Assembly (NCBI GenBank): GCA_020725885.1
Contig: DYEA01000017.1
Location: forward strand, 62,001 to 126,000
Direction: 5' to 3'
Origin: Slackia sp.
Lineage (GTDB): Bacteria > Actinomycetota > Coriobacteriia > Anaerosomatales > Anaerosomataceae
Length of the DNA stretch: 64,000 nucleotides
Both the position numbers and the translations under genes were made by a program. Positions within the stretch are counted from its first letter, which is position 1; each line of letters starts with the position of its first letter. The notes beneath the pieces were generated by a model that was given only the letters and a program-made list of their open reading frames with translations, searched no databases and was not told the DNA's origin. This document shows, one piece after another, positions 37,027 to 46,106 of this stretch.

Positions 37027-37972
37027 CGTCGCCCTCCTCCGCAAGCGACGCCAGGAGCACGTCGAAGTCGAACATCCCGATCGGCGCTCCGTCGCGCACC
37101 ACGGCGAGCGCCCGCGCCCGCCGGCCGACAAGCTCGGCGAGCGCCTCTTTCAACGTGACGCCCGCGTCGATGCGGGGCAGCGCCGTGGCGCCTTCCTCGA
37201 GCGGCTTCAAGCGCACGTCGGCCAGGCAGTAGCGGATGATCACGCGGAGCCCGAGGTTCTCGCCGAAGAAGCGGCGCACGAACTCGTTCGCCGGCCGGCG
37301 CCAGAGCGCTTCCGGCGTGTCGTGCTGCTCCAGGCGCCCGTCGCGCATGAGCGCGATGCGGTCGCCCAAGAGCACCGCCTCGTCGATGTCGTGGGTGACG
37401 AAGACGACGGTCTTGCGCAGGCGCGCCTGCAGGTGCCGCATCTCGCGTTGCAGGCGCTCGCGCGTGAGCGGGTCGACCGCGCCGAACGGCTCGTCCATGA
37501 GCAGGATCGGCGGATCCGCGGCGAGCGCGCGCGCCACGCCCACGCGCTGCGCCTCGCCGCCAGACAGCTGGCGCGGATACTTGCCGCCGTACCGCTCGGG
37601 GTCGAGCCCCACCAGCTCGAGCATCTCGTCGATGCGCTCCGCGATGCGCCGCTTGTCCCACCCGAGCAGCCGCGGAACCGCCGCGACGTTCTCCCGGATG
37701 GTCATGTTCGGGAATAGCCCGACGTTCTGGATGACGTAGCCCATGCGGCGTCTGAGCTCCACCGGGTCGAGCGTCGCGACGTCGACGCCTTCGACGCACA
37801 CGGTGCCGCTCGTCGGCTCGATGAGGCGGTTGATGCAGCGCAGCACGGTCGTCTTGCCCGCTCCGGAGGGCCCGAGCAGCACGGTGAGCTCGCCCGAGGC
37901 CACCGTGAGGTCGAGGCCGTCCACGGCCCGGTGCCCGCCGTACTCCTTCGTCAGCCCGGAAATCTCGATCAC
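37013..37972 (-). CDS. Osmoprotectant-type ABC ATPase with CBS-like tail
   Basis: ATPase of 319 residues. Walker A GPSGAGKTT, the Q-loop block YVIQNVGLFPNMTIRENV, signature LSGGEAQRVGVARAL and Walker B ILLMDEPFGAVDP are all intact; the family is ProV/OpuCA. Residues about 245-319 (LPRIDAGVTLKEALAELVGRRARALAVVRDG) look like a single CBS-type unit, the part that senses ionic strength in OpuA and OpuC. GTG 37972 follows GGAAGGAG and overlaps the first permease stop. Confidence 0.92.
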   Translation of the reverse strand: MIEISGLTKEYGGHRAVDGLDLTVASGELTVLLGPSGAGKTTVLRCINRLIEPTSGTVCVEGVDVATLDPVELRRRMGYVIQNVGLFPNMTIRENVAAVPRLLGWDKRRIAERIDEMLELVGLDPERYGGKYPRQLSGGEAQRVGVARALAADPPILLMDEPFGAVDPLTRERLQREMRHLQARLRKTVVFVTHDIDEAVLLGDRIALMRDGRLEQHDTPEALWRRPANEFVRRFFGENLGLRVIIRYCLADVRLKPLEEGATALPRIDAGVTLKEALAELVGRRARALAVVRDGAPIGMFDFDVLLASLAEEGDGACS

Positions 37973-39153
37973 GCCGGCTCCTTCCACCGCGTGAGCGCAG
38001 TCTCGATGCCCGAGAGTCCTCGGTCGAAAGTCAGCGCCAGCGCCACGATCGGCACGACGCCGAGGAGCATCAAGTCGCTCGCGGTCTCGCTCGCGCCCAA
38101 GAACACGAAGGTGCCGAGGCCGCCGCCGCCGACGAGGCCGGCGATGATCGCGCCCGCAGTCGTCTGCACGAGGGCGACGCGCAGACCGGCCAGGATGACC
38201 GGTGTCGCGAGCGGCAGCTCCACGCGCGCCAGCACCTGCACCGGCGCCATGCCGATGCCGCGGGCCGCGTCGATCACGGCTGGGTCGAGGCTCGTCAAGG
38301 CGGCGTGGGTGTTCCGTGCGATCGGGTAGACGGCGTATGCCGCCAAGACGATGACCACCGGCGCCCAGCCGACTCCGCGGACTCCGAGCGACGCCAGCAC
38401 AGGCGCGCGTTCCGACAGGCGCGTGAGCACGGGATACAGCAGCCCGATGAAGGCGAGCGTGGGGAGCACCTGCAGCACGTTGAGCGCCCCGAACACGGCG
38501 GGCTCGGACGCAGGCCGTCGTGCGGCAAGCAGCCCGAGCGCGAGCCCGAGCGCGAGCCCGACGGCCACGGACGCGCCGACGTATCCCAGGTGCAGCGCGA
38601 ACTGCTTCCCGAACGCGTCAGCGTTGTTCGCGTACTCCTTGAGGATGCCGAGGTCTGACAGCGCGCCACCGGCCACGAGCGCGCCTGCGCCGGCGAACGG
38701 GCCGTACGACAGCGCCGCTCGCAGCAGCCCTGGCTCAAGCCACGCCGTCGCGGCGAACACGGCGACGTAGGCTGCAGCGGCAGTGAGCCAGAACCCCGGT
38801 CCCAACGACACCCGTGAGAGGTCTCCGGCCTTCGTGGCGTACGCGGCAGCGAATACGCCGGCCTGCCACAGCGCGAGGACCGGAGCGAGGCCGCTGAGGA
38901 GCGAGGCGGCGACGCCTCGCGGGCGAAGCGGGAGGCGCGAGCGTGCGAGGAGCGCGACGAGCAGCCAGCACGCGACGATGGCCCACCACCATGCCCCGAG
39001 GGCGTCGACGAGCGACACCCCGGCGCCCCGGTCGATGCGCGTCTGGCGCAGCACGAGTCCGAAGGGAGCCAGGGCTGCCACGATGCCGAGCACCGCGCCC
39101 GACACCGCCACAGCCCTGGCCCGCTCGTGCAGGGAAGCCTCAGTCCGGCTCAC
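37969..39153 (-). CDS. Osmoprotectant-type ABC permease with extra N-terminal membrane region
   Basis: A 394-residue permease. The core (about 185-394) resembles OpuCB, including DAARGIGMAPVQVLARVELPLATPVI and a glycine-rich end LVGGGGLGTF. Residues 1-180 add about five hydrophobic segments not found in usual 210-240 residue subunits. I do not recognise that part. The start is a GTG with an AAGGG site. It is the second gene after the binding protein, 18 nt away. Confidence 0.88.
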   Translation of the reverse strand: MSRTEASLHERARAVAVSGAVLGIVAALAPFGLVLRQTRIDRGAGVSLVDALGAWWWAIVACWLLVALLARSRLPLRPRGVAASLLSGLAPVLALWQAGVFAAAYATKAGDLSRVSLGPGFWLTAAAAYVAVFAATAWLEPGLLRAALSYGPFAGAGALVAGGALSDLGILKEYANNADAFGKQFALHLGYVGASVAVGLALGLALGLLAARRPASEPAVFGALNVLQVLPTLAFIGLLYPVLTRLSERAPVLASLGVRGVGWAPVVIVLAAYAVYPIARNTHAALTSLDPAVIDAARGIGMAPVQVLARVELPLATPVILAGLRVALVQTTAGAIIAGLVGGGGLGTFVFLGASETASDLMLLGVVPIVALALTFDRGLSGIETALTRWKEPA

Positions 39154-39171
39154 GTCGGCCCTTCGGCAGCG

Positions 39172-40134
39172 TCACTGCTTCAAGAACCCCTTCGACACCA
39201 GGTACTCGCGGGCCACGTCCTTGCCGTTCTTGCCCGCGAAGGCGACCTGGCGGTTGAGCTCCTGCAGCGTCTCGGTCGTGAGAGACTCGAAGACCGGCTT
39301 CAAGATCGCCTCGATCTCAGGATACGCCTCCACGATCTCCTTGCGGAACACGGGCGTGGGCCGGTAGACGGGCGGGACGTTCTTGGGGTCCGCGAGCACC
39401 AGGATCCCCTGCTCCGCCAGGCCCCCGTCGGTCGCGTACACCTCAGCCACGTTCACGCCGTCCGTGCCGTTGACGAGCGCTTGGATGAACTGCGCGGTGA
39501 CGCCGTTCGCGAGCCCGATCTTCTGGTCGTCGCGGAGCGTGAAGCCGTACGCCTTCTCGTATGCCTTGAGGCCGGCTGGGTTGTCCATCCACGACTGGTC
39601 GCCGATGAGCTTGACGGCGCCGCCGCCGTTGACGTACCGGGCGAGATCCTCCATCGACTTCAGCCCGTTGGCCTGGGCGAACTCCTTCTTCACGCCGAAG
39701 TACTCGCTGTTGTTCGCCGGCGCGGGTGTGAGCCACACGAGCCCGTTCTCGAGGTCCTTCTCCTTGATGGTCTCGTAGCCCTTCTCGGGGTCGCTCCACA
39801 ACGGGTCGCCCTCGGGACCGACGTAGTACTGTCCCGACCCGGTGTAGTCGATGGTGGCGTCGACGTCGCCGGCGAGCAGCGCCTTGCGCACCACGTCCGG
39901 CGTCCCGAACTTCGTCTTGTCCTCGACGGGGATGCCGTTCGCCTCGAGCATCTGTATGACCATCGAGCCAAGAACGACGCCTTCGGAGTCGAGCAGCGAC
40001 GCGACGCGCACCGTCGGTCCCTGTTCGCTCTGGCCGCCCTCGGTCGCTCGGTCGCCTCCGCCCGAGCAGCCGGCCAGCGCGAGCATCGCGGCAAGGACGC
40101 CGGCGATCAAGGCGAAGGTCGTTCGTCGTGCCAT
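39172..40134 (-). CDS. Osmoprotectant-binding lipoprotein
   Basis: A 320-residue OpuAC-domain protein. The lipoprotein signal is TFALIAGVLAAMLALAGC. The mature part begins VRVASLLDSEGVVLGSMVIQMLEANG and includes DATIDYTGSGQYYV and WLTPAPANNSEYF, typical for OpuC/ProX-type binders of quaternary amines. The chromosomal context does not settle whether the ligand is betaine, choline or carnitine. ATG 40134 has GGGAG upstream. It is the first gene of the four-gene transporter operon. Confidence 0.9.
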   Translation of the reverse strand: MARRTTFALIAGVLAAMLALAGCSGGGDRATEGGQSEQGPTVRVASLLDSEGVVLGSMVIQMLEANGIPVEDKTKFGTPDVVRKALLAGDVDATIDYTGSGQYYVGPEGDPLWSDPEKGYETIKEKDLENGLVWLTPAPANNSEYFGVKKEFAQANGLKSMEDLARYVNGGGAVKLIGDQSWMDNPAGLKAYEKAYGFTLRDDQKIGLANGVTAQFIQALVNGTDGVNVAEVYATDGGLAEQGILVLADPKNVPPVYRPTPVFRKEIVEAYPEIEAILKPVFESLTTETLQELNRQVAFAGKNGKDVAREYLVSKGFLKQ

Positions 40135-40259
40135 CGGGGCTCCCTTCCTCGGTTGTCCAGTTCGTACCCGTCCTATGGACAAGACCTCAAGCGCGTGTTA
40201 TGAATCACCATAATGCAGGGCATAGCAAATGGCTATAGTATTCAGTCGAGGGAGGCGGA
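40135..40259. promoter_or_regulatory. AT-rich divergent region with two small dyads
   Basis: This gap divides the transporter operon from the plus-strand C_GCAxxG_C_C gene. It holds two short inverted repeats: TTATG-6-CATAA (40199-40214) and CATAGC-5-GCTATAG (40221-40238). A TATAGT -10 (40234-40239) with TAATGC 17 nt upstream faces the plus strand. The dyads would suit a regulator of the transporter, the right-hand gene, or both. Confidence 0.4.
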
Positions 40260-40796
40260 GTGACCGGGCGCCAGGCCGTGGCTGATGGGGTTCCCAAAGC
40301 GGTGGAGGCGCATCGAGCGCCTGCCGGTGCGCTCGCCGACCTGGATCCGGCTGCGTATGCCGAGTGGGCCGCCGCCGCCTCGTATCAGAGCGGGCTTTGG
40401 TGCGGGGAGTCGGTCGTCAAGGCCGTCAACGAAGCTCTCGGGATGCCGATGCCCGACGGCATCCACCGCCTGGCCTCCGGGTTCTGCGAGGGTCTTGGCG
40501 GGTCGCGGTGCATCTGCGGAGCGCTCGCTGGGGCAGTGATGGCGTGCGGGATCGCGCTCGGCCGCGATGACGTGCACGACCCCTGGGAGCCGAGCTACGA
40601 CGCTGCCGCCGAGTTGAGGCGCAGGTGGACGGAGTTCGAGCGCGCGCAGACCTGCGCGGAAGTGGCGGAGCGTCACGGCGGCATGGAGTCGCCTGAGCGG
40701 TGGGCGCACTGCGCCGAGCTGGTCGGGCTTGCGGCCCGCTGGGTCGTCGAGATCGTGCGCGAGCACGAGGGCCGCTGGGTCCGGACCTCAATCTAG
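40260..40796 (+). CDS. C_GCAxxG_C_C family protein
   Basis: A 178-residue protein of the C_GCAxxG_C_C family of putative redox or metal proteins. The family pattern is visible as WCGESVVKAVNEALG, then GFCEGLGGSRCICGALAGAVMACGIALG. Several cysteines (in WCGE, FCEG, CICG, ACG, TCAE and HCAE) are in place. Function is unknown. The start is GTG 40260 with a GAGGGAGG site. The next gene, tilS, follows 32 nt downstream and may be co-transcribed. Confidence 0.85.
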   Translation: MTGRQAVADGVPKAVEAHRAPAGALADLDPAAYAEWAAAASYQSGLWCGESVVKAVNEALGMPMPDGIHRLASGFCEGLGGSRCICGALAGAVMACGIALGRDDVHDPWEPSYDAAAELRRRWTEFERAQTCAEVAERHGGMESPERWAHCAELVGLAARWVVEIVREHEGRWVRTSI

Positions 40797-40828
40797 CGCC
40801 GGCACTCGCTGGCGCGTACGCTTCTTGT

Positions 40829-42250
40829 GTGAACGCTCTTCCCGACATCGTGCGCGCTGCCGCTGTCGAGCACGGCATGTTCCCGGATGGGACGGTCGTC
40901 GTCGCGATGGTCTCCGGCGGCGGCGACTCGGTGGCCATGCTGCGCGTGCTCGCCTCCGGGGCGCTCGGCGTGACCCGCGATCGCGTGCGCGTCCTGCACG
41001 TCGACCACATGCTGCGCGGCGCAGAAGCTGAAGCCGACGCTGCGTTCGTGCAGGGGCTCTGCGACGACCTCGGCGTCGAATGCCGCGTCGTGCGCTACGA
41101 CGTCGCGGCGTTCGCTGAGCAGGAAGGGCTCAACCTCGAAGACGCAGGCCGCCAGGTGCGCTACCGTTTCGCCGAGCAGGAAGCCGACGCGTTCGCGGAC
41201 GACCTCGGCGTGCCGCGCTCCGTGGCGCGCATCGCGGTCGCGCATACCCTCGACGATCACATCGAGACGTTCTTGATGCGCCTGCTCGCGGGCTCTGGCG
41301 CATCCGGGCTGCGGGGCATCCGTCCCGTGCGGGGCCGCGTCGTCCGGCCGCTCATCGGCGTCCGGCGCCGCCAGGTGCGCGAGTGGCTGGCCGCGAACGG
41401 CTGGGCGTGGCGCGACGACGCCACCAACGAAGACCTCGCGCGCACGCGCGCGTGGATCCGGGCGGAGTTGCTGCCGCTTGTCGAGTCCCGATTCCCGGCC
41501 TTCGTGCGCACGGCAGGCCGCATGCTCGAGATCCTTCGAGACGAAGACGACCTGCTCCAAGAGATGGCTGAGGCGTTCGCGAACGACTTCGCGCGCGTCC
41601 AAGCTGGCCGCGTCGAGTTCGACCGGGGCCGCATGACGACGCTTTCGCCGGCGATGGCGCGCAGGACCGTGCGCGCCGCCATCGCGCAGGCATTCCCGGA
41701 GGCGGGGCGCCTGGAGGCGGAGCACGTGGAAGCCATCGTCGAGGGGCTCGCGTGTGAAGATTTCGCGCGCGATCTGCCGCACGGCCTGCGGGCAGAGACG
41801 GAGTACGGTACACTTGCAGTTTCCCGGCGCGGGTCTGCGCCTGCACCGGTCGCACCTTGTCTGCTCGAGATCCCTGGGGAAGCCGACCTCGGCCCGGCCG
41901 GGACGATCGTCGCGCGGTTCGGCGAGCCAGGCGACGCGCCCGCCTCGCGGGACGTGGCGGTGCTCGACGCGGACCTGCTCGCGGCGCCGCTCGTGGTCGA
42001 TGCGGTCCGGCCGGGTGACCGGATCCAGCCGCTCGGGATGCGAGGCACCAAGAAGCTGCAAGACGTGTTCGTGGATGCGAAGGTGCCGCGGCGGCTCCGC
42101 GCGCTCACGCCGGTGGTGCGCAGCGGAGACGAGATCGCGTGGGTGGCGGGCCTCGTAGTGAGCGAGCGGTTCAAGGTGACGGAGCGGACTGTGCGGGCGG
42201 CAGTCCTGGAGTGGAGGCGGCCCAGCGAGGGCGCGACAAGCGAGACATAA
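40829..42250 (+). CDS. tilS: tRNA(Ile)-lysidine synthase
   Basis: TilS changes C34 of the CAU-anticodon isoleucine tRNA to lysidine with ATP and lysine, so that AUA is read. The 473-residue product has the PP-loop SGGGDS (29-34), HVDHMLRG, and the [14 protein letters not shown] region typical of the N-type ATP pyrophosphatase domain. C-terminal residues about 390-473 ([29 protein letters not shown]) form the TilS C domain. GTG 40829 is chosen because the conserved PP-loop is 28 residues in; the upstream frame lies in the previous gene. Confidence 0.95.
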   Translation: MNALPDIVRAAAVEHGMFPDGTVVVAMVSGGGDSVAMLRVLASGALGVTRDRVRVLHVDHMLRGAEAEADAAFVQGLCDDLGVECRVVRYDVAAFAEQEGLNLEDAGRQVRYRFAEQEADAFADDLGVPRSVARIAVAHTLDDHIETFLMRLLAGSGASGLRGIRPVRGRVVRPLIGVRRRQVREWLAANGWAWRDDATNEDLARTRAWIRAELLPLVESRFPAFVRTAGRMLEILRDEDDLLQEMAEAFANDFARVQAGRVEFDRGRMTTLSPAMARRTVRAAIAQAFPEAGRLEAEHVEAIVEGLACEDFARDLPHGLRAETEYGTLAVSRRGSAPAPVAPCLLEIPGEADLGPAGTIVARFGEPGDAPASRDVAVLDADLLAAPLVVDAVRPGDRIQPLGMRGTKKLQDVFVDAKVPRRLRALTPVVRSGDEIAWVAGLVVSERFKVTERTVRAAVLEWRRPSEGATSET

Positions 42251-42266
42251 GGAAGGAACGGACAGG

Positions 42267-42821
42267 ATGCGGATCCACCCCGACATCGACCACGTCGTGC
42301 TCACCGAAGAGCAGATCCAGCAGCGCGTGCGGGAGCTCGGCGCGCAGATCGCGCACGACTACGAAGGCTCGTCGCTCTTGCTCGTGGCGGTGCTGCGGGG
42401 TGCGGCGCTGTTCGTCGCGGACCTCGCGCGCGCCATCGACGGACCGGTCGAGATCGACTTCATGGCGGTCTCGTCGTATGGGTCCTCGACCAAGTCGTCC
42501 GGGGTCGTCCGCATCATCAAGGACCTCGACGAGGTCATCTCCGGCCGCGACGTGCTCGTCGTCGAGGACATCCTCGACACGGGGCTGACGCTCAAGTACC
42601 TGCTGCGCAACCTGGCATCGCGCAAGCCCAAGAGCCTCGAGGTGGTCACGCTGCTCGCGAAAGAAGGCAAGCAGCGTGTGCCGATCGACTGCAAGTACGT
42701 GGGATTCTCCGTGCCGGACGAGTTCGTCGTCGGGTATGGACTTGATTACGCGGAGAAGTACCGGAATCTCCCGTACATCGGCGTGCTGAAACCGGAGGTC
42801 TACTCACAGCCGGCCTCCTGA
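42267..42821 (+). CDS. hpt: Hypoxanthine phosphoribosyltransferase
   Basis: Purine salvage enzyme of 184 residues. The PRPP-binding signature [14 protein letters not shown] is present, with [18 protein letters not shown] near the N-terminus and [30 protein letters not shown] at the end. The gene lies between tilS and ftsH in the tilS-hpt-ftsH order common in Gram-positive bacteria and actinobacteria. Confidence 0.97.
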   Translation: MRIHPDIDHVVLTEEQIQQRVRELGAQIAHDYEGSSLLLVAVLRGAALFVADLARAIDGPVEIDFMAVSSYGSSTKSSGVVRIIKDLDEVISGRDVLVVEDILDTGLTLKYLLRNLASRKPKSLEVVTLLAKEGKQRVPIDCKYVGFSVPDEFVVGYGLDYAEKYRNLPYIGVLKPEVYSQPAS

Positions 42822-42825
42822 AAGG

Positions 42826-44829
42826 GTGTCGAGATTGAACCGGAACTTGCGGACGGCGCTGCTGTACCTGCTGCTCATCGCAGTGGCGCTTCTGTTCGTC
42901 GCCAACAACTTCGAGACGCAGGGCCGTGTGGACGAGCTGCCGACGTCGGGCTTCGTCAAGGCGCTTGAAGAGAAGCGCGTGGTGAACGCTGAGGTCATCG
43001 TCCGGGAGCAACGGGTCCGAGGAGACTACTACCCTACAGCCGAGGCTAAGGCGAAGAAGGAGCCGCGCCAGTACACCACGACGTACCTGGGCGAGGATTG
43101 GTTCGCGCAAGTCATCGCCGAGAACCCGCCGCTCGAGGAGTACACGGCCAACACCGCGGACTCGCAGTGGTGGGTGGCGGTGCTCGCGCAGCTCATCCCG
43201 GCGATCCTCATCGTCGGCGTGATGCTGTTCTTCTTGAACCAGATGCAAGGCGGCAACTCGAAGGTGATGTCGTTCGGCAAAGCGCGCGCCAAGCGCATGA
43301 CGCGCGACATGCCGCGGATCACCTTCAAAGACGTCGCCGGCGTGGATGAAGCGGTCGAGGAGCTCCAGGAGATCAAGGAGTTCCTGAGCAACCCGGGCAA
43401 GTTCCAGGCGCTCGGCGCGAAGATCCCGAAGGGCGTTCTGCTCGTCGGTCCGCCAGGCACCGGCAAGACGCTGCTCGCGCGCGCCGTCGCCGGCGAGGCC
43501 GGCGTGCCCTTCTTCTCGATCTCGGGCTCCGACTTCGTCGAGATGTTCGTGGGCGTGGGCGCGAGCCGCGTGCGCGACCTGTTCGAGCAGGCGAAGGCCG
43601 CGGCGCCGTGCATCGTGTTCATCGACGAGCTCGATGCGGTCGGCCGCATGCGCGGCGCCGGCCTCGGCGGCGGGCACGACGAGCGCGAGCAGACGCTGAA
43701 CCAGCTGCTCGTCGAGATGGACGGGTTCGACATCAAGGACAACGTCATCATCATGGCGGCGACGAACCGGCCCGACGTGCTCGACGCCGCGCTGCTTCGG
43801 CCCGGCCGGTTCGACCGGCAGATCGTCGTCGACAGGCCCGACCTCAAAGGGCGCGTCGAGATCTTGAAGATCCACACGCGCGGCAAGCCGATCGCCGACG
43901 ACATCGACCTCGAGGTGCTCGCGCGCCGCACGCCCGGCTTCACCGGCGCCGACCTCGCGAACATGGTGAACGAGGCCGCGCTGCTCGCCGCGCGCCACGG
44001 CAAGAAGCGCATCGAGATGGAGGAGCTCGAGGAGGCCATCGAGCGCGTCATCGCTGGGCCGGAGAAGAAGAGCCGTCTGATCTCGGAGAAGGAGAAGCGG
44101 GTCATCGCATACCACGAGGCAGGGCACGCGCTCGTCGGCCACGTCTTGCCGAACACCGACCCGATCCACAAGATCAGCATCATCTCGCGCGGCCGCGCGC
44201 TCGGGTACACGCTCGCGCTGCCCACAGAGGACAAGTTCCTCAACACCAAGGGCGAGATGCTCGACGAGCTCGCGATGCTGCTCGGCGGCCGGGTGGCCGA
44301 GGAGATCGCCATCGGCGACATCACGACGGGCGCGAGCAACGATCTGGAGCGCGCGACGAAGCTCGCCCGCCAGATGGTCACGCGCTACGGCATGTCCGAC
44401 CGGCTCGGCCCGATGACGCTCGGCGAGGACCAGCACGAGGTGTTCCTGGGCCGCGACTTCACCGCGACGCCGAACTACAGCCCTGAGATCGCCTACGAGA
44501 TCGACAAAGAGGTGCGGCGTCTCATCGACGAGGCGTTCGAGAAGGCGCACGCGATCCTCACCGAGCGGCGCGAGCAGCTCGACCAGATCGCTTCGGTGCT
44601 GATCGAGCGCGAGACCGTCGACAAGGACGAGCTCGCGGCTCTGCTTGAGGGAAGGTGGGAGGAGTACCTCAAGCAGGAGCAGGAGCGCGCTGCGGCGGCC
44701 GAGGCCGAGGGCAAGAAGCACGGGCGCAAGCGGCGCGACCGCGGCGACGAGCAACCCGAACAGCCCGAGGACACGCGGCCCCTCGTGGACATGCCGCCGC
44801 CCACGGTGCCGCCCGTCACCCCGGCGTAG
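42826..44829 (+). CDS. ftsH: ATP-dependent zinc metalloprotease FtsH
   Basis: Membrane-bound AAA protease of 667 residues. TM1 (about 10-27) and TM2 (about 115-140) flank an external domain. Walker A GPPGTGKT is at 208-215, the SRH ends in RPGRFDR, and the zinc site HEAGH is at 430-434. A charged, Pro-rich C-terminal tail (residues about 630-667) is variable in the family. The GTG at 42826 is the longest start; a TTG at 42835 with AAAGGG upstream is an alternative that would remove three residues. It degrades misfolded membrane proteins and regulators. Confidence 0.97.
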   Translation: MSRLNRNLRTALLYLLLIAVALLFVANNFETQGRVDELPTSGFVKALEEKRVVNAEVIVREQRVRGDYYPTAEAKAKKEPRQYTTTYLGEDWFAQVIAENPPLEEYTANTADSQWWVAVLAQLIPAILIVGVMLFFLNQMQGGNSKVMSFGKARAKRMTRDMPRITFKDVAGVDEAVEELQEIKEFLSNPGKFQALGAKIPKGVLLVGPPGTGKTLLARAVAGEAGVPFFSISGSDFVEMFVGVGASRVRDLFEQAKAAAPCIVFIDELDAVGRMRGAGLGGGHDEREQTLNQLLVEMDGFDIKDNVIIMAATNRPDVLDAALLRPGRFDRQIVVDRPDLKGRVEILKIHTRGKPIADDIDLEVLARRTPGFTGADLANMVNEAALLAARHGKKRIEMEELEEAIERVIAGPEKKSRLISEKEKRVIAYHEAGHALVGHVLPNTDPIHKISIISRGRALGYTLALPTEDKFLNTKGEMLDELAMLLGGRVAEEIAIGDITTGASNDLERATKLARQMVTRYGMSDRLGPMTLGEDQHEVFLGRDFTATPNYSPEIAYEIDKEVRRLIDEAFEKAHAILTERREQLDQIASVLIERETVDKDELAALLEGRWEEYLKQEQERAAAAEAEGKKHGRKRRDRGDEQPEQPEDTRPLVDMPPPTVPPVTPA

Positions 44830-44859
44830 CGCCATCCGCCACGACATCCTCAGTGAGGT

Positions 44860-44896
44860 TTGACGCGTCCCGCTATATGATGTAAACATATACATG
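44860..44896 (+). promoter_or_regulatory. PadR operator and promoter region
   Basis: The sequence ATGT-N8-ACAT (44880-44895) is exactly the consensus operator of PadR-family repressors, with arms ATGTA/TACAT. A TTGACG -35 lies at 44860-44865; the matching -10 is unclear but would overlap the operator. The site is 22 nt before the padR ATG, so autoregulation of the operon is likely. Confidence 0.75.
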
Positions 44897-44917
44897 ACGC
44901 AATCAAGGGGGAACCAC

Positions 44918-45343
44918 ATGCCGAACGGCTTCCACAGACGGCGCAGGTGCTGCGAAGCGGCCGACGGCACGCAGCGGCAGGCGGGGCGCGGCAGGTGGGC
45001 GCTCATCGAGCCGCTCGTGCTCGCGGCTCTCGTCGCCGAGCCTCGCCACGGCTACGAGCTGGCGCAGGCCATCGAGGACATGACGGGTGGGGCGCTCCCG
45101 GTCGACCTGGGAGGGCTGTACCGGACGCTTCGTCGGCTCGAGGCGGAAGGGTTCGTGACGTCCGAGTGGGAGGACGCGGAGGCGGGGCCACAGCGACGCC
45201 GCTACGAGGTCACCGAAGACGGCGTCGCGATGCTCAGGCACTGGCGAGGCCACTTGGAGGCGAGCCGTGACCTGTTCGCGCGAGCTGTGGAAGCGGTCGA
45301 CGAAGCGGTTCGCCGCTTCGATGAAGGAGATGATGTGCGGTGA
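44918..45343 (+). CDS. PadR-family transcriptional regulator
   Basis: A 141-residue PadR regulator. The winged helix runs from WALIEPLVLAALVAEPRHGYELAQAIEDM to LGGLYRTLRRLEAEGFVTSEWE, and the tail is the short PadR_C-type helix (EASRDLFARAVEAVDEAVRRF). The N-terminus carries a Cys-Cys pair and many arginines. ATG 44918 has AAGGGGGAA upstream; ATG 44894 is less good. The gene overlaps the first NifX-like gene and is likely to control it. Confidence 0.92.
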   Translation: MPNGFHRRRRCCEAADGTQRQAGRGRWALIEPLVLAALVAEPRHGYELAQAIEDMTGGALPVDLGGLYRTLRRLEAEGFVTSEWEDAEAGPQRRRYEVTEDGVAMLRHWRGHLEASRDLFARAVEAVDEAVRRFDEGDDVR

Positions 45344-45699
45344 GGATCGCCGTGTCCGCTCTCCGGCCAGACCTCGACAGCCCGGTGGACGCGAAGTTCG
45401 GTCGGGCGATGTGGTTCGTCGTGTACGATACCGAGACCGGCTCGTACGAGGCGATCGACAACGCCGCGAACCGCAACGCTCTGCAAGGCGCAGGCATCGG
45501 CGCGGCCGAGACCGTCTCGAACGCCGGCGCCGCAGCTGTGATCACCGGCCACCTCGGACCGAAGGCCTTCGGCGTGCTGGCCTCGCTCGGCATCGAAGGG
45601 TACGTCGGCAGCGGCATGACGGTGGCGGAGGCGGTGGCCGCGTACGAGCGCGGCCAGCTCGAGCGCATCGATGAGGCCGGAGAGGCGCACGCAGGGTGA
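45340..45699 (+). CDS. NifX/NifB-type dinitrogenase cofactor-like protein (first)
   Basis: A 119-residue protein of the NifX/NafY/NifB C-terminal domain family (dinitrogenase iron-molybdenum cofactor biosynthesis-like). The fold blocks MRIAVSALRPDLDSPVDAKFGRA and ITGHLGPKAFGVLASLGI are typical. Such single-domain proteins occur in organisms without nitrogenase and probably bind metal-sulfur clusters. The GTG start overlaps the padR stop. No nif gene is in the window. Confidence 0.9.
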   Translation: MRIAVSALRPDLDSPVDAKFGRAMWFVVYDTETGSYEAIDNAANRNALQGAGIGAAETVSNAGAAAVITGHLGPKAFGVLASLGIEGYVGSGMTVAEAVAAYERGQLERIDEAGEAHAG

Positions 45700-45725
45700 G
45701 CGCGGCGCATACGGAAGGAGCTCAG

Positions 45726-46103
45726 ATGAGCGAGAAGGTCGTCCTGGCGGTCCCGTCGGTCGGCGAAGGGGGGCTCGACGCCGAGCGCTCCGGCCACTTC
45801 GGCCGGTGCGACTGCTTCACGCTCGTGGAGATCGAGGACGGTAGCGTCTCTGCCGTGCGTGTCATCGACAACCCGCCGCACGTCGAAGGCGGATGCCTGC
45901 GCCCCGTGGAGCTCTTGGCTTCGCACGGCGTGAATGCGCTCATGGTAGCGGGCATCGGCGCGCGTCCGCTCGCGGGGTTCAACGACGCCGGCATCGCGGT
46001 GTACTTCGACGTGGAGCGGCCGATCGTCGGCGACGCCGTCGAGGCGTTCCTTGCCGGCGAGGTCGAGCTCATCGACCCGAGCTACGTCTGCGGCGGCCAC
46101 TAG
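45726..46103 (+). CDS. NifX/NifB-type protein (second)
   Basis: A second NifX-like domain, 125 residues (ERSGHFGRCDCFTLVEIEDG, CLRPVELLASHGVNALMVAGIGARPLAGFNDAGIAVYF). It has extra cysteines in GRCDCF, near GGCLRP and in the terminal YVCGGH that the first copy lacks and that could bind a cluster. ATG 45726 has GGAG upstream. It stops 3 nt before the MinD-ferredoxin gene. Confidence 0.9.
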   Translation: MSEKVVLAVPSVGEGGLDAERSGHFGRCDCFTLVEIEDGSVSAVRVIDNPPHVEGGCLRPVELLASHGVNALMVAGIGARPLAGFNDAGIAVYFDVERPIVGDAVEAFLAGEVELIDPSYVCGGH

Positions 46104-46106
46104 ACG

